Shown: positions 9,994 to 19,008 of the stretch, piece after piece
Layout of the letters: each line of letters begins with the position of its first letter
Position numbering within the stretch: the first letter of the stretch is position 1
Assembly: GCA_020847735.1 (NCBI GenBank)
Contig: JADLBL010000008.1
Coordinates: forward strand, 1-64,000
DNA length: 64,000 nt
From: Candidatus Eisenbacteria bacterium
GTDB lineage: Bacteria; Eisenbacteria; RBG-16-71-46
Direction: 5' to 3'
Notes under the pieces: model-generated
What the model saw: only the letters and a program-made list of their open reading frames with translations
Databases searched by the model: none
What the model was told of the DNA's origin: nothing
Program-made: the position numbers and the translations under genes

Positions 9994-11796
9994 ATGAGCC
10001 CAAAACGAAGCTTCCTCCCGCCCATCGACACGCCGGCCTACTACATCCTGCTCGGCTGCGTCGCGATCTTCATTCTCGGCCCGCTCGGCGGCATCACGGC
10101 CGCGTACATGAACTTCTCGCTCGGCTTCTTCGTGGGCGGGCAGGTGCTGGCCGGCATCCTCGGCAGCGTCGTCACCTACGGCTACGGCGCCGAGGGCAAG
10201 CACGGCGCGAACTACATGCAGACGATGGCCGCGTCGGTCGCCGGCCTGTCCGGCATGGCGGTGCTGATCCAGGCCATGACGTGGCTCGGGCTTCCCGAGC
10301 CGCCCGTCTGGCAGATGGTCGCCTACTTCATGTGCATCGGCATGTTCGGGGTCGGCGTCGGCATGCTGTACACCCCGATTCTCGTGGACCGGATGCGGCT
10401 GTCGTTCCCCTCCGGCTTCGCGGTCGCGAACATCCTGCGGGCGCTCACCGACATCCGCCTGCTCAAGGAGTCCATCGCCAAGCTCGGCGGCGGCACGCTC
10501 GCCGGGCTCGCCAGCGGCCTTGCGGTCAGCATCCCGTTCAAGGGCGCGCTGGGCGCGGCGATGACCCGCTTCGCCGGCACGGGCTACTCGGCCGCGACCT
10601 TCGGCGCCGGCATGATCGTCGGCGCCCGCATCGGCGTGCCGGCGATCGTCGTCGGCGCCATCGGCGTCTGGCTCACGCCGTGGCTGCGCGCCAACGGCTG
10701 GATCGGCGAGCACGACCCGTTCCGCAAGATCGCCTTCATCGCCGCCCTCGGCATGATCATGGGCGCCGCGGCGGTGGACATGTCCGTCCTCGCGTTCTCG
10801 GCGCTGAAGCAATGGGGCCGGAGCAAGGCGCCGACGGAGCCGACCCCGGACTGGAAGAAGACCGACAGCCGCTTCCTGTGGATGTGGGTCGTGTTCTGGG
10901 CACTGGCGATTGTCGCCATGGGCGTCGGCGTGCTGCACCTTCCGCTGCTGTTCGTCGGCGTGGCGATCGCGCTGGCGTTCGTCTTCCTGATGGTCAACGG
11001 CATCTCGCTCGGCATCTCGGACAGCAACCCCATCTCGAGCGCGTTCGTGATGACCGTGTTCATCCTCGCGACCGTCGGCCTCAAGGACCCGATCACCGGC
11101 CTGATGTGCGCGGCGATCCTGCTCATCTCGACCAGCGTCGGCGGCGACATGCAGCAGGACCGCTCGACCGGCTGGCGCCTGGGCACGAACCGCACGATCC
11201 AGTTCCGCTACCAGGTCATCGGCATCGCCATGGGCGCGGTCATGAGCGTCGTGCTGGCGCGGCTGTTCATGAAGGCGTACCCGGTGCTCAACATCAACCA
11301 GCTCGTGCACCCGGGCGGCGCCGAGACCGAGAAGTGGCAGTCGGCGATGACCTACAAGTTCGTCGGCGCGCTCGACAGCCTCACGCACCCGAACCCCAAG
11401 GTGATGATCGCGCTCGTCTTCGGCATCGGGCTCGGACTGCTCACCGAGGTGCTGCGCAAGGTCATCAAGCACCATCCCGGCTGGAAGGCGTGGGTGGCGA
11501 AGGGTGGAGCCGGCTACTACACCGACCTGGCGCTCGACTGCGTCCTGCTGCCCAGTCCCTACGCCTCGTCCTTCGGCGGCTTCGTCGAGTTCGGAACCTC
11601 GATGTGGTTCGGAGTCGGCGGCATCTTCAGCTCGCTGATCCAGACCGCCCAGTCGAAGCGGGCGCCCAGACCCGGGCAGGAAGGCCTGCCCGAGGACATG
11701 AGCACCATGTCGCTCGTGGGAGGCGGCCTGATCGCCGGCGATTCGCTCGCCGCGCTCGGTGTCGGCATTTACGGACTGATGCGGACGCTGATGTGA
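9994..11796 (+). CDS. OPT family oligopeptide transporter
   Basis: 600 residues and about 14 hydrophobic segments, the usual size and topology of bacterial OPT proteins, which import oligopeptides or metal-peptide complexes with protons. Recognisable family stretches are MNFSLGFFVGGQVLAG, KHGANYMQTMAASVAGLSG, LSFPSGFAVANILRAL and STSVGGDMQQDRSTGWRLG. The start is ATG 9994; it has no ribosome site, but a TATCTT element lies 9 bases before it, so a leaderless or nearly leaderless message is possible. It follows the S10 carboxypeptidase and precedes the DUF6165 gene at 11846. Confidence 0.93.
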   Translation: MSPKRSFLPPIDTPAYYILLGCVAIFILGPLGGITAAYMNFSLGFFVGGQVLAGILGSVVTYGYGAEGKHGANYMQTMAASVAGLSGMAVLIQAMTWLGLPEPPVWQMVAYFMCIGMFGVGVGMLYTPILVDRMRLSFPSGFAVANILRALTDIRLLKESIAKLGGGTLAGLASGLAVSIPFKGALGAAMTRFAGTGYSAATFGAGMIVGARIGVPAIVVGAIGVWLTPWLRANGWIGEHDPFRKIAFIAALGMIMGAAAVDMSVLAFSALKQWGRSKAPTEPTPDWKKTDSRFLWMWVVFWALAIVAMGVGVLHLPLLFVGVAIALAFVFLMVNGISLGISDSNPISSAFVMTVFILATVGLKDPITGLMCAAILLISTSVGGDMQQDRSTGWRLGTNRTIQFRYQVIGIAMGAVMSVVLARLFMKAYPVLNINQLVHPGGAETEKWQSAMTYKFVGALDSLTHPNPKVMIALVFGIGLGLLTEVLRKVIKHHPGWKAWVAKGGAGYYTDLALDCVLLPSPYASSFGGFVEFGTSMWFGVGGIFSSLIQTAQSKRAPRPGQEGLPEDMSTMSLVGGGLIAGDSLAALGVGIYGLMRTLM

Positions 11797-11845
11797 CGCC
11801 CCACACCTCACCCGCCGTCCGGCCCGGCGCCGGAGCGGGCCGGCC

Positions 11846-12229
11846 ATGCTGAGCGTCCAGACGTCGCCCGGCGAGTTCCTCGACAAGCTCACGATCCTCG
11901 AGATCAAGGCCGAGCGGATCTCCGACGCGTCCAAGCTCGTGAACGTCCGCCGCGAGCTCGAACTGCTGCGCGCCACCTGGGCCGCCTCGCCGCTCGCCGC
12001 GCGCGACGTCACGGCGCTCACCGCCGAGCTCAAGGCGGTCAACGAGCGATTGTGGGAGATCGAGGATGAGATCCGCGCCTGCGAGGCCGCACGGGACTTC
12101 GGCGCCGGCTTCGTCGAACTGGCGCGCGCGGTCTACCGCACGAACGACCGGCGGGCGGAGATCAAGCGCGAGCTCAACCTCGCGCTCGGCTCGGAGCTGA
12201 TCGAGGAGAAGAGCTACCGCCCGTACTGA
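11846..12229 (+). CDS. DUF6165 family protein
   Basis: 127 residues. The N-terminus matches DUF6165 by VSIGE-type V-Q-T-S-P-G-E-F followed by LDKLTILEIKAERI and the K-L-V-N-V-R-R-E-L segment. The chain is mostly alpha-helical and charged, with no signal or membrane segment. The biochemical role of the family is not known; relatives in other bacteria occur near polysaccharide and glycosyltransferase genes. Here it follows the OPT gene by 49 bases and is probably co-transcribed. Ribosome site is weak (GGAGCGGGCC). Confidence 0.85.
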   Translation: MLSVQTSPGEFLDKLTILEIKAERISDASKLVNVRRELELLRATWAASPLAARDVTALTAELKAVNERLWEIEDEIRACEAARDFGAGFVELARAVYRTNDRRAEIKRELNLALGSELIEEKSYRPY

Positions 12230-12311
12230 GTGGACCCGCGCCCGCACGGACGCGCGTGCGCGGCCCGCGCCACGGGCCGCCCCGGCCGACTTCGACACGA
12301 GCGCGGCAATT

Positions 12312-12338
12312 GCGACCGCCGTACGCGCCGGCGGTCGC
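12312..12338 (+). terminator. Terminator-like hairpin
   Basis: GCGACCGCCG-TACGCGC-CGGCGGTCGC is a perfect 10-bp stem with a 7-base loop, 83 bases past the DUF6165 stop and upstream of the receptor gene. No T-run follows, so termination strength is uncertain. Confidence 0.5.
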
Positions 12339-12424
12339 GGGCGCGCCGGGGAACCAGCGGGTAGTCTCGTGCGTCCATCCCACGAACCGTCGTGAGCCGA
12401 CGAGCCCCCCGACCGAGGACCCTG

Positions 12425-15274
12425 ATGCGCCGGATCGCCGCTTCGTTCGCCTTCGCATTGCTGCTCGCCCCCGCCCTCGTCCTCGCCCAATCGCCGCCGC
12501 AGCAGGTCAGCGTCCACGGCCGCGTGCTGGATTCCACGACCGGCGCCCCGGTGCCCGCCGTGACCGTCCGCCTCATCGCGGCGGCGGACTCCTCCGACGT
12601 CCGCCAGTCGGCGGCGAAGGACGACGGAACGTTCACCCTCTCCGGGCTCGGAATCCGCAGCTACCGGCTCGAGGCCACGCGCGTCGGCTACGCGCCGCTC
12701 AAGACCGTCGTGCGGATCACGAAGGCCGACCAGGACCTCGGCGCGCTCGCGCTCACGCCCGAGTCCGTCCCGGTCGCCGGCATCACGGTCAGCGAGTCGC
12801 CCGCTCCGGCGGTCGTGCGCGCCGACACGACCGAGTTTCGCGCCAGCGCGGTCAAGATCAACCGCGACGCGACCGCCGAGGACCTCGTGCAGAAGCTCCC
12901 GGGCGTGACGCTGGAGAACGGCCAGGTCAAGTCCAACGGCGAGCAGGTGCAGAACGTGCTGGTCAACGGCCGTCCGTTCTTCGGCAGCGACCCGGCGGCC
13001 GCGATGCGCAACCTGCCCGCCGAAGTCGTGGACCGCATCCAGGTCTACGACAGGATGAGCGACCAGGCCGAGTTCAGCGGCTTCGACGACGGCCAGTCGC
13101 AGAAGACCATGAACTTCATCCTGCGCGACCGGAAGGCGGGCTTCGGCAAGGTTTACGCCGGCGGAGGCGATCAGAACCTCTACCAGTCCGGCGGCAACTG
13201 GACGCGCATCCGCGGCGCGTCGCGACTGACGCTGATCGGCATGGCGAACAACATCAACCAGCAGAACTTCTCGCACCAGGACCTGTTCGGCGCGATGAGC
13301 GACCCGCAGGGCGGCGGCGGACCGCGCATGCGCATGATGATGCACGGCGGCGGCGGACATTCCCCGGGCGGCGGGCAGCGCGTCGTCCGCATGGGCGGCG
13401 GCTTCGGCGGCGGCGCGTTCGACCCCGGCAGCTTCCTCGTCGGCCAGAGCCCGGGCATCTCGACCACCAGCGCCGGCGGCACGAACTACGTCGGGCAGTG
13501 GGGCCCCCGGCTCCAGGTGAGCGCCAGCCTGTTCGCCAATCGCACCGACACCGACAACCGCCAGTCGCTCGCCCGCCAGTACCTGCCCGCCCAGGACTCG
13601 CTGGCGTTCTACGACCAGCGCAACGTCTCGAACGACCGCAACGACAATCAGCGCTTCGACGCCCGCTTCGAATGGACGCCGGATTCGCTCAACTCGGTGA
13701 TCTTCCAGCCGCGGCTCTACTTTCAGCAGAGCGACGTGGGCAACGCGGCGGACGCCGCCAACATCGGAGTGCTCGGCGCGGCGCTCGGCCGCTCGACCAG
13801 CGACTCGCGCCAGAACACCGACGGCGACAACCTGTCGGGCCGCCTGACGCTGCGCCACCGCTTCGCGAAGCGCGGCCGCAACGTGTCGGCCGATCTCAAC
13901 CTCGGCAGCACGCTGCGGGACGGCGACGACGCCCAGCGTTCGCTCACCGATTACTACGACGGCATGACCACGAGCAGCGACACGCTCGACCAGCGGGGCG
14001 ACTCGCGCTCCGTGACGCGCTCGTACTCGTCCCGTGTCGCCTTCACCGAGCCGCTCGCGCCGTGGCTGCAGGGCCAGATCATCTGGAACCCCTCGCTCAC
14101 CTCGAGTTCGGCCGATGCGCGCGCCTGGAGCCTCGATCCCGTGAGCGGCACGTACAGCCTGCCCGAGAGCACGCTGTCCAACTCGTACGAGAGCCGCACC
14201 ACGGCGCAGAACGGCGGCGTCGCCCTGCTCGCGACCCGCGGCTCCTGGCGGCTGCTCGGCAACGCCTCGTACCAGAGCACCCGGCTTCTCTCGGAGCAGA
14301 CCTTCCCGGACTCGCGCGTGATCGATCGCACGTTCGGCGACTTCCTGCCCTCGGCGCAGCTCACCGGCAACTTCGCGAACCGCCGCAGCCTGCGCGTCTC
14401 GTGGAACACCTCGACCGACGCGCCGTCCATCCGGCAGCTGCAGAACGTGGTGGACAACTCGAATCCGCTGGCGCTCTCGAGCGGAAATCCCGACCTGCGC
14501 CCGAGCCACCGCAACTCGGTCTCGGTTCGCTGGTCCGAGGCCGACCCCGCACGTTCGCGCAGCCGCTTCGTGTTCGCGAGCGTGACCCGCACGTCGAGCC
14601 CGATCGGCAACTCGATCTTCGTCGCCCCGGCCGACACGGTGGTGGACGGCATCGCGCTGGCGGGCGGCACGCAGCTCACGAGGCCCGTGAATCTCGATCA
14701 GCCCTCGTGGAACGCCAGCCTGTTCGGCGTCTACAGCATGCCCGCGCCGTGGCTCAAGAGCGTGTTCAGCGTGAACGGCGGCGGCACGTACACCCGCACG
14801 CCCACGCTCGTCGGAAGCGAAACGAACCTCGGCGACACCTACGCCCTGCGCGGGGGCACGGTGCTGGCCAGCAACATCAGCCCGAACCTCGACTTCACGC
14901 TCTCCTACCGGGGCACCTACAACTTCTCGCGCAGCAACCTGACGACCACGAGCGGCGGCGACTACTACTCGCACGTCGTCGGCATCCGCTTCAACGCCGT
15001 CGCGCCGCGCGGCATCGTCGTGCGCCAGGAGCTCAACCACAACCTGCAGAGCGGCGTGCCGTCGGCGTACGGCCAGGACGTCGTGCTGTGGAACACGACG
15101 CTCGGCAAGAAGTTCCTCAAGGACGGCCGCGGCGAGATCCGCGTGACCGCCACCGACGTGCTCGGGCAGAACCGCAGCGTCAGCCGCAGCGTCACCGAGA
15201 CCTACGTCGAGGACCAGCGCGACGACACGCTAGGACGCTACGTGCAGGCGGTGTTCACCTACAGCTTCCGCTGA
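12425..15274 (+). CDS. TonB-dependent receptor-like outer membrane barrel protein
   Basis: 949 residues from ATG 12425 with GAGGA upstream. Signal peptide at residues 1-22 (FAFALLLAPALVLAQ). Residues 27-110 form a carboxypeptidase-regulatory-like beta domain (VHGRVLDSTTGAPVPAVTVRL). A plug domain follows (DLVQKLPGVTLENGQ, NVLVNGRPFFGSDPAAAMRNLPAEVVDRIQVYD). The remainder is a beta-barrel of the OMP_b-brl_3 kind with alternating strands and a C-terminal aromatic end (AVFTYSFR). Around residues 297-335 an extracellular-looking loop is Gly/Met/His-rich (RMRMMMHGGGG). The family takes up large ligands or metal complexes; the substrate here is unknown. The gene stands alone, converging on the LEA-type lipoprotein gene 16 bases away. 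Confidence 0.9.
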   Translation: MRRIAASFAFALLLAPALVLAQSPPQQVSVHGRVLDSTTGAPVPAVTVRLIAAADSSDVRQSAAKDDGTFTLSGLGIRSYRLEATRVGYAPLKTVVRITKADQDLGALALTPESVPVAGITVSESPAPAVVRADTTEFRASAVKINRDATAEDLVQKLPGVTLENGQVKSNGEQVQNVLVNGRPFFGSDPAAAMRNLPAEVVDRIQVYDRMSDQAEFSGFDDGQSQKTMNFILRDRKAGFGKVYAGGGDQNLYQSGGNWTRIRGASRLTLIGMANNINQQNFSHQDLFGAMSDPQGGGGPRMRMMMHGGGGHSPGGGQRVVRMGGGFGGGAFDPGSFLVGQSPGISTTSAGGTNYVGQWGPRLQVSASLFANRTDTDNRQSLARQYLPAQDSLAFYDQRNVSNDRNDNQRFDARFEWTPDSLNSVIFQPRLYFQQSDVGNAADAANIGVLGAALGRSTSDSRQNTDGDNLSGRLTLRHRFAKRGRNVSADLNLGSTLRDGDDAQRSLTDYYDGMTTSSDTLDQRGDSRSVTRSYSSRVAFTEPLAPWLQGQIIWNPSLTSSSADARAWSLDPVSGTYSLPESTLSNSYESRTTAQNGGVALLATRGSWRLLGNASYQSTRLLSEQTFPDSRVIDRTFGDFLPSAQLTGNFANRRSLRVSWNTSTDAPSIRQLQNVVDNSNPLALSSGNPDLRPSHRNSVSVRWSEADPARSRSRFVFASVTRTSSPIGNSIFVAPADTVVDGIALAGGTQLTRPVNLDQPSWNASLFGVYSMPAPWLKSVFSVNGGGTYTRTPTLVGSETNLGDTYALRGGTVLASNISPNLDFTLSYRGTYNFSRSNLTTTSGGDYYSHVVGIRFNAVAPRGIVVRQELNHNLQSGVPSAYGQDVVLWNTTLGKKFLKDGRGEIRVTATDVLGQNRSVSRSVTETYVEDQRDDTLGRYVQAVFTYSFR

Positions 15275-15290
15275 CGCCGCGGCGCGCGGT

Positions 15291-15890
15291 CTATCGGTCG
15301 GCGCCGGTCCTGCGGATCACGATCGGCGACGGGTAGGTCAGCGGACCGAGGCGGGTCTCGATCGTCGGCACCAGCTCGAGGCGCAGGTCCTTCGTGATCG
15401 CGCCCTGTCCCGCGATCGCCACCGCCAGATCGAACAGGTCCCGCGCGCCGCCCGAGCCGAGCTGCGCGAGATCGAAGCGCACGGCCACCGGCACGTCCAC
15501 CGTCCGCCCGCTCGGAATCTCGACGGGCGTGTCCAGGTTGCCCGCGATCGCCTGCCGGTCCTCGACGAACAGCTTCCAGCCCAGCCCGACGAGCCGCGCG
15601 CTCACCTTGTTCTCGGGCGGGTTGGTGGCGCTGACGTGCGCGACCAGTTCGAGCGGCGCCTGCCGGGCGACGAGCGCGGCCGCGAGGCGCGCCACGTCCG
15701 CCAGCCCGAGCTTCGAGTAGTCCGCGCCCGGTCCGATCGGAATGCCCACCAACTTCACGTCCGAGACGTTCGACAGTCCGAACGAGACGAGCCGCAGCGC
15801 GGCCAGCTCCTGCACGGCGGTGCAGCCGGGGAGCGCGACGAGCGCGGCGAGCGCGAGCGGCGCGGCGAAACGCATCCTGCGAAGGCGCAT
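15291..15890 (-). CDS. LEA-type-2 family lipoprotein
   Basis: 199 residues, ATG 15890 with GAGG 6 bases upstream. A lipoprotein signal ends in LVALPGC at about residue 23. The mature part has the LEA_2 / WHy beta-sandwich character: FGLSNVSDVKLVGIPIG, LVAHVSATNPPENKVSARLVGLGWKLFVEDRQ and RTVDVPVAVRFDLAQL. Bacterial relatives are envelope lipoproteins of unknown task. Likely anchored in the outer membrane or facing the periplasm. It converges with the receptor gene (16-base gap). Confidence 0.85.
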   Translation of the reverse strand: MRLRRMRFAAPLALAALVALPGCTAVQELAALRLVSFGLSNVSDVKLVGIPIGPGADYSKLGLADVARLAAALVARQAPLELVAHVSATNPPENKVSARLVGLGWKLFVEDRQAIAGNLDTPVEIPSGRTVDVPVAVRFDLAQLGSGGARDLFDLAVAIAGQGAITKDLRLELVPTIETRLGPLTYPSPIVIRRTGADR

Positions 15891-16060
15891 GGCAACCTCG
15901 GGGAAGTGAGCAGCCGGGAAGCGGAACGCGGCGCATCGTACCCGACGGCTCCGGGCGGCGACAGGTGCGCGCTCGCGATCGGGCGGGGCCGCCGGCGGGC
16001 GGCCCGTGGTCCGTAAGCGCCCGCCGCGAGGTCGGAACCGCCCGGGCCGGGCCACGGCCC

Positions 16061-16876
16061 TCACGGCACCCGCGCGCTCACCACCGGCACGTGCCAGACC
16101 GCGTAGCCGTCCGGGTCGCGGATGTTCGCGATCATCGCCTCGAAGTAGCCGCGCGCCCGCCCGGTCGGCCAGCCCATGAGCTCGGCGGCCAGCTTCGCGT
16201 AACCGTCCCGCCACGCTTCGAGGATCGCGGCGAACGTCTCGCGCGGCACCCGCAGCGTGTCCACCGTCACGTAGTCCACGCGCACGTCGAGCAGCCCGAG
16301 GCGCGCGAGCATCGGCGGCGTGTCGCGGCCGATGAAGGCGTTGGTCGCTTCGCTTGCGCTCATGCGCGCCGGCACCTCGTGCCAGAAGTCGCGCGGGTCC
16401 GGCTCGCCCCTGCGGAAATGCAGCATGTCGTAGTCCTCGGCGATCAGGTGCAGCCGGCCGCCGGACCGGGTCACGCGCGCGAGCTCGGCGAAGACGCGTT
16501 CCGGATGCGGAATGGCCTGCACCACGTGCCGGCAGACGGTCAGGTCGAACGACGCCGCCGGCAGGCCGAGGTCGAAGACGCTGCGGTGCTCGAACGAAAG
16601 CCGCGGCGCGTACCGCGCGTAGCGCTCGCGCGCGAGCTCGAGGTGGTGATCGAGAATGTCCACGCCCAGCACGCTCGATCCGGGGAAGAACTCCGCCAGC
16701 CGGCGCGAGATCTCGCCCGTGCCGCAGCCCGCGTCGAGGATGCGGATGTCGTCCGCGAGGCCGTAGCGCCGCAGCAGCTCGGATTCCTGCGGCCAGATCG
16801 CCAGCGCCTGGGCGGCCAGGTTGCGGACCATGGATTCGTCGGCCATCTGTTCACGCTGAGGATTGAGTTCGCTCAC
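16061..16876 (-). CDS. Class I SAM-dependent methyltransferase
   Basis: 271 residues. The SAM-binding motif I is ILDAGCGTGE at residues 46-55, with the acidic motif in LGVDILDHHLELA and motif IV in SFDLTVCRHVVQAIPHPE, typical of the UbiE/Methyltransf_11 group. I chose GTG 16876 because AAAGGAGAAC lies 7 to 11 bases upstream and upstream residues are low complexity. The substrate cannot be deduced. The gene is 22 bases downstream of the DUF2723 gene and probably in its operon, which hints at modification of a surface glycan or lipid (inference). Confidence 0.88.
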   Translation of the reverse strand: MSELNPQREQMADESMVRNLAAQALAIWPQESELLRRYGLADDIRILDAGCGTGEISRRLAEFFPGSSVLGVDILDHHLELARERYARYAPRLSFEHRSVFDLGLPAASFDLTVCRHVVQAIPHPERVFAELARVTRSGGRLHLIAEDYDMLHFRRGEPDPRDFWHEVPARMSASEATNAFIGRDTPPMLARLGLLDVRVDYVTVDTLRVPRETFAAILEAWRDGYAKLAAELMGWPTGRARGYFEAMIANIRDPDGYAVWHVPVVSARVP

Positions 16877-16898
16877 GTCCGCAGGTTCTCCTTTCGGG

Positions 16899-18530
16899 TC
16901 AGTTTTCGCCCGGCCGGGGCTCGGGACGCGGGAGATCGCCCGCCGCGTCGCGCGCGCCCGCCACCGATCCGCCCTCGCGCAACAGCCGCACCGACGGCAC
17001 CTGCGGCAGGAAGACCAGCACCGGCTCACCCGTCCGCGCGAGACGATCCACGACCGCCTCACGCAGCGGGTCGAGCTCCGGACCTTCGCCCTCGGTGTAG
17101 GCGGCCGCCGGCGGCAGGTCTCCGGCGGGGTCGAAGCCGTGCCGGGCCGCGAACGTCCGTCGCGCGAGCGGATTCTTGAACGTCACCGGATTCACGACCA
17201 CGAGGCCGGGCTTGAGGCCGTCGAGGAGCTGGTAGGCCACCAGCCGGTAGGACATGTCGTCCTCCCAGATCACGAAGCCGCGCTCGCGCGGGATCCCGGT
17301 CCACATGGACCGCGTGAGCGCGTCGAACTTCGCGAACACCGACACGCGTTCGGCCGCCACCCGCGGCCACGTCCGGCCCGCGACCGCCACGACCAGCGCG
17401 GCCGCGATCGCGAGCGGCGCGCCGAAGCGCCGCGCGCGCGGCAGCGCCGCGAGCGTCGCCGGCACGAGCGAGAGCCCGAGCGCGAGCGGGACGAGAAAAT
17501 AGCTCGAGGGGTCCGGCACGCCGTAGAAGAACGCGTAGGCCGTCTGCACGAGCACCGCGGCCGCCAGCGCCAGGCGCAGGACCCGCGCGCCGCCGCGCAG
17601 GAATGGCCAGACGCACGCCGCGAGCAGCGCGGGCGCGAGCCACGGGAAGACGCCCTCGACCAGCAGCCTGCGCTGGACGTCGGACGGCGCGAAGTGGCCA
17701 AGGTAGTGCGCGTAGCCCGCGCCGCTCAGGTGCAGGCCGATCGCGCCCGGAACGAGCGAGGGCCACTGCACCGCCGCCGGGTGCGAGGCCCGCCAGAAGA
17801 TGTACCCGTACGACAGCAGCGGCGCGAGCGCGCCCGCGCACGCCGCGAGCCACGGCGCGGCGTTGCGCGGGCGGGCATGCGCCAGCAGCGCCAGCGTGAA
17901 CGGCCCCGAAATCCAGACGCTGGTGCGGTGATGCGCGAGCCCCACGCCGACGAGCAGGCCCCAGAGCGCGGCCCGCCAGAGCAGCGCACGGCCACGAGGC
18001 GCTGGCGCCTGGAGCAGCGCCGCCGCGCACAGCGCCGCGCCCGCCGCCCAGGCGAGGTGCCAGCTGTTGACCTCGGCCAGCGTCGCTTCGTAGGTCCAGA
18101 CGGGATCGACCGCGAACACCGCCACCGCGGGCAGCACGAGGAGCGCCGAGAAGCGCGGGCGAACCCCGGCGCCCGCGAGCAGCCGCGTCGCCAGCGCGTG
18201 CAGCAGCCCGACCGCGAGCGCCCCGCCGAGCGCGCTCCAGGCGTTGGCGGCGTACGCCCAGCTCGCGCCCCATGCGTGCAGCACGCTCACGAACAGGTGG
18301 CCGAGCAGCGTGTAGAGCGGATAGCCGGTCGGATGGGCGACGCCCAGCGACGCCAGGACGAGCGTGAACTCGGGACTGTCCTTGTCGCCGGTGACACGCG
18401 GGCACCATGCGAGGTAGCACGCCAGCGCCGCCGCCCCCACGACCAGCGACGGCCATGCGGCGACGTGAGCGACGGGTGGAACGCGTGCGGCGGGCTCGGA
18501 CGCGCGAGGGCGCGGTATCGGACGGACCAC
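16899..18530 (-). CDS. DUF2723 family membrane protein (glycosyltransferase-like)
   Basis: 543 residues with about 11 hydrophobic segments. The DUF2723 hallmark is GDKDSPEFTLVLASLGVAHPTGYPLYTLLGHLF near the N-terminus (residues 48-80), which has the acidic residues that GT-C type glycosyltransferases carry in their first periplasmic loop. Further family features are EVNSWHLAW and GLAHHRTSVW. The C-terminal 130 residues are soluble (ERGFVIWEDDMSYRLVAYQ). DUF2723 proteins are thought to act as protein O-mannosyltransferase-like enzymes using lipid-linked sugars, although few have been tested. The start is GTG 18530; other starts within 15 codons are possible. Operon with the methyltransferase. 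Confidence 0.88.
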   Translation of the reverse strand: MVRPIPRPRASEPAARVPPVAHVAAWPSLVVGAAALACYLAWCPRVTGDKDSPEFTLVLASLGVAHPTGYPLYTLLGHLFVSVLHAWGASWAYAANAWSALGGALAVGLLHALATRLLAGAGVRPRFSALLVLPAVAVFAVDPVWTYEATLAEVNSWHLAWAAGAALCAAALLQAPAPRGRALLWRAALWGLLVGVGLAHHRTSVWISGPFTLALLAHARPRNAAPWLAACAGALAPLLSYGYIFWRASHPAAVQWPSLVPGAIGLHLSGAGYAHYLGHFAPSDVQRRLLVEGVFPWLAPALLAACVWPFLRGGARVLRLALAAAVLVQTAYAFFYGVPDPSSYFLVPLALGLSLVPATLAALPRARRFGAPLAIAAALVVAVAGRTWPRVAAERVSVFAKFDALTRSMWTGIPRERGFVIWEDDMSYRLVAYQLLDGLKPGLVVVNPVTFKNPLARRTFAARHGFDPAGDLPPAAAYTEGEGPELDPLREAVVDRLARTGEPVLVFLPQVPSVRLLREGGSVAGARDAAGDLPRPEPRPGEN

Positions 18531-18605
18531 GCCGCGAAGATGTCACGCGGGCGCGAGCGCCCGCAATCCGACGGTCCAGGGACGCGCGGCGCCCCGCCGT
18601 ACCGC

Positions 18606-18872
18606 TCAGGCCTTCGCGCCCCGCTTCATGAACACCAGCTTGCCCGCCAGGACCGAGCCCGCGAACAGGAAGCTGACGCTGTTCGCGAGGATGAGCGGCA
18701 GCGAGTGGATCAGCGTTCCGTACACGACCCAGGCGACGACACCGCTCACCAGGATCACGTACATGGACAGCGAGACGTCCCCCACCGAACGCTTTCGCCA
18801 GACGTGAACGGCCTGGGGCAGCAGGGCGAAGGTCGTGCACGCGGCCGCGAGGTAGCCGATGGCTTCGGTCAA
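18606..18872 (-). CDS. SemiSWEET-family sugar transporter
   Basis: 88 residues with three membrane helices, the size of a bacterial SemiSWEET (half of a eukaryotic SWEET), which dimerises to carry sugars. The family signature is ALLPQAVHVWRKRSVGDVSLSMY, close to the usual P-Q-x-x-k-x-x-k-t-k-S-s-x-d-l-S-x; the third helix is ANSVSFLFAGSVLAGKLVF. The likely start is TTG 18872: CGGAG is 6 bases upstream and the protein then begins MTEAIGYLAAACT, matching the family. Upstream in-frame codons run into the promoter of the divergent aminotransferase. A TATAGT element at 18914-18919 (minus strand) may be its -10. Confidence 0.87.
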   Translation of the reverse strand: MTEAIGYLAAACTTFALLPQAVHVWRKRSVGDVSLSMYVILVSGVVAWVVYGTLIHSLPLILANSVSFLFAGSVLAGKLVFMKRGAKA

Positions 18873-19008
18873 CGGGTTCTCCGGATGGCTGGAACCAGGG
18901 TGGTGCGGACGGCGCACTATAGCCGTTCCTTCGGTGCTCGAGCGGCCCCCGTCCCCCCTGACGACGGGCGGGTTGTCGAGCGGCGCCGCACGGCTTAGCC
19001 TTCCGGCC

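Noticed and set aside
11627-15040. A 1137-codon minus-strand frame opposite OPT, DUF6165 and the receptor
   Set aside because: No family resemblance; opposite three well-supported genes.
12256-15336. A 1026-codon plus-strand frame over the TonB-receptor gene
   Set aside because: Same strand but shifted frame; the translation is Arg/Pro-rich and has no signal peptide, whereas the 12425 frame has signal, plug and barrel.
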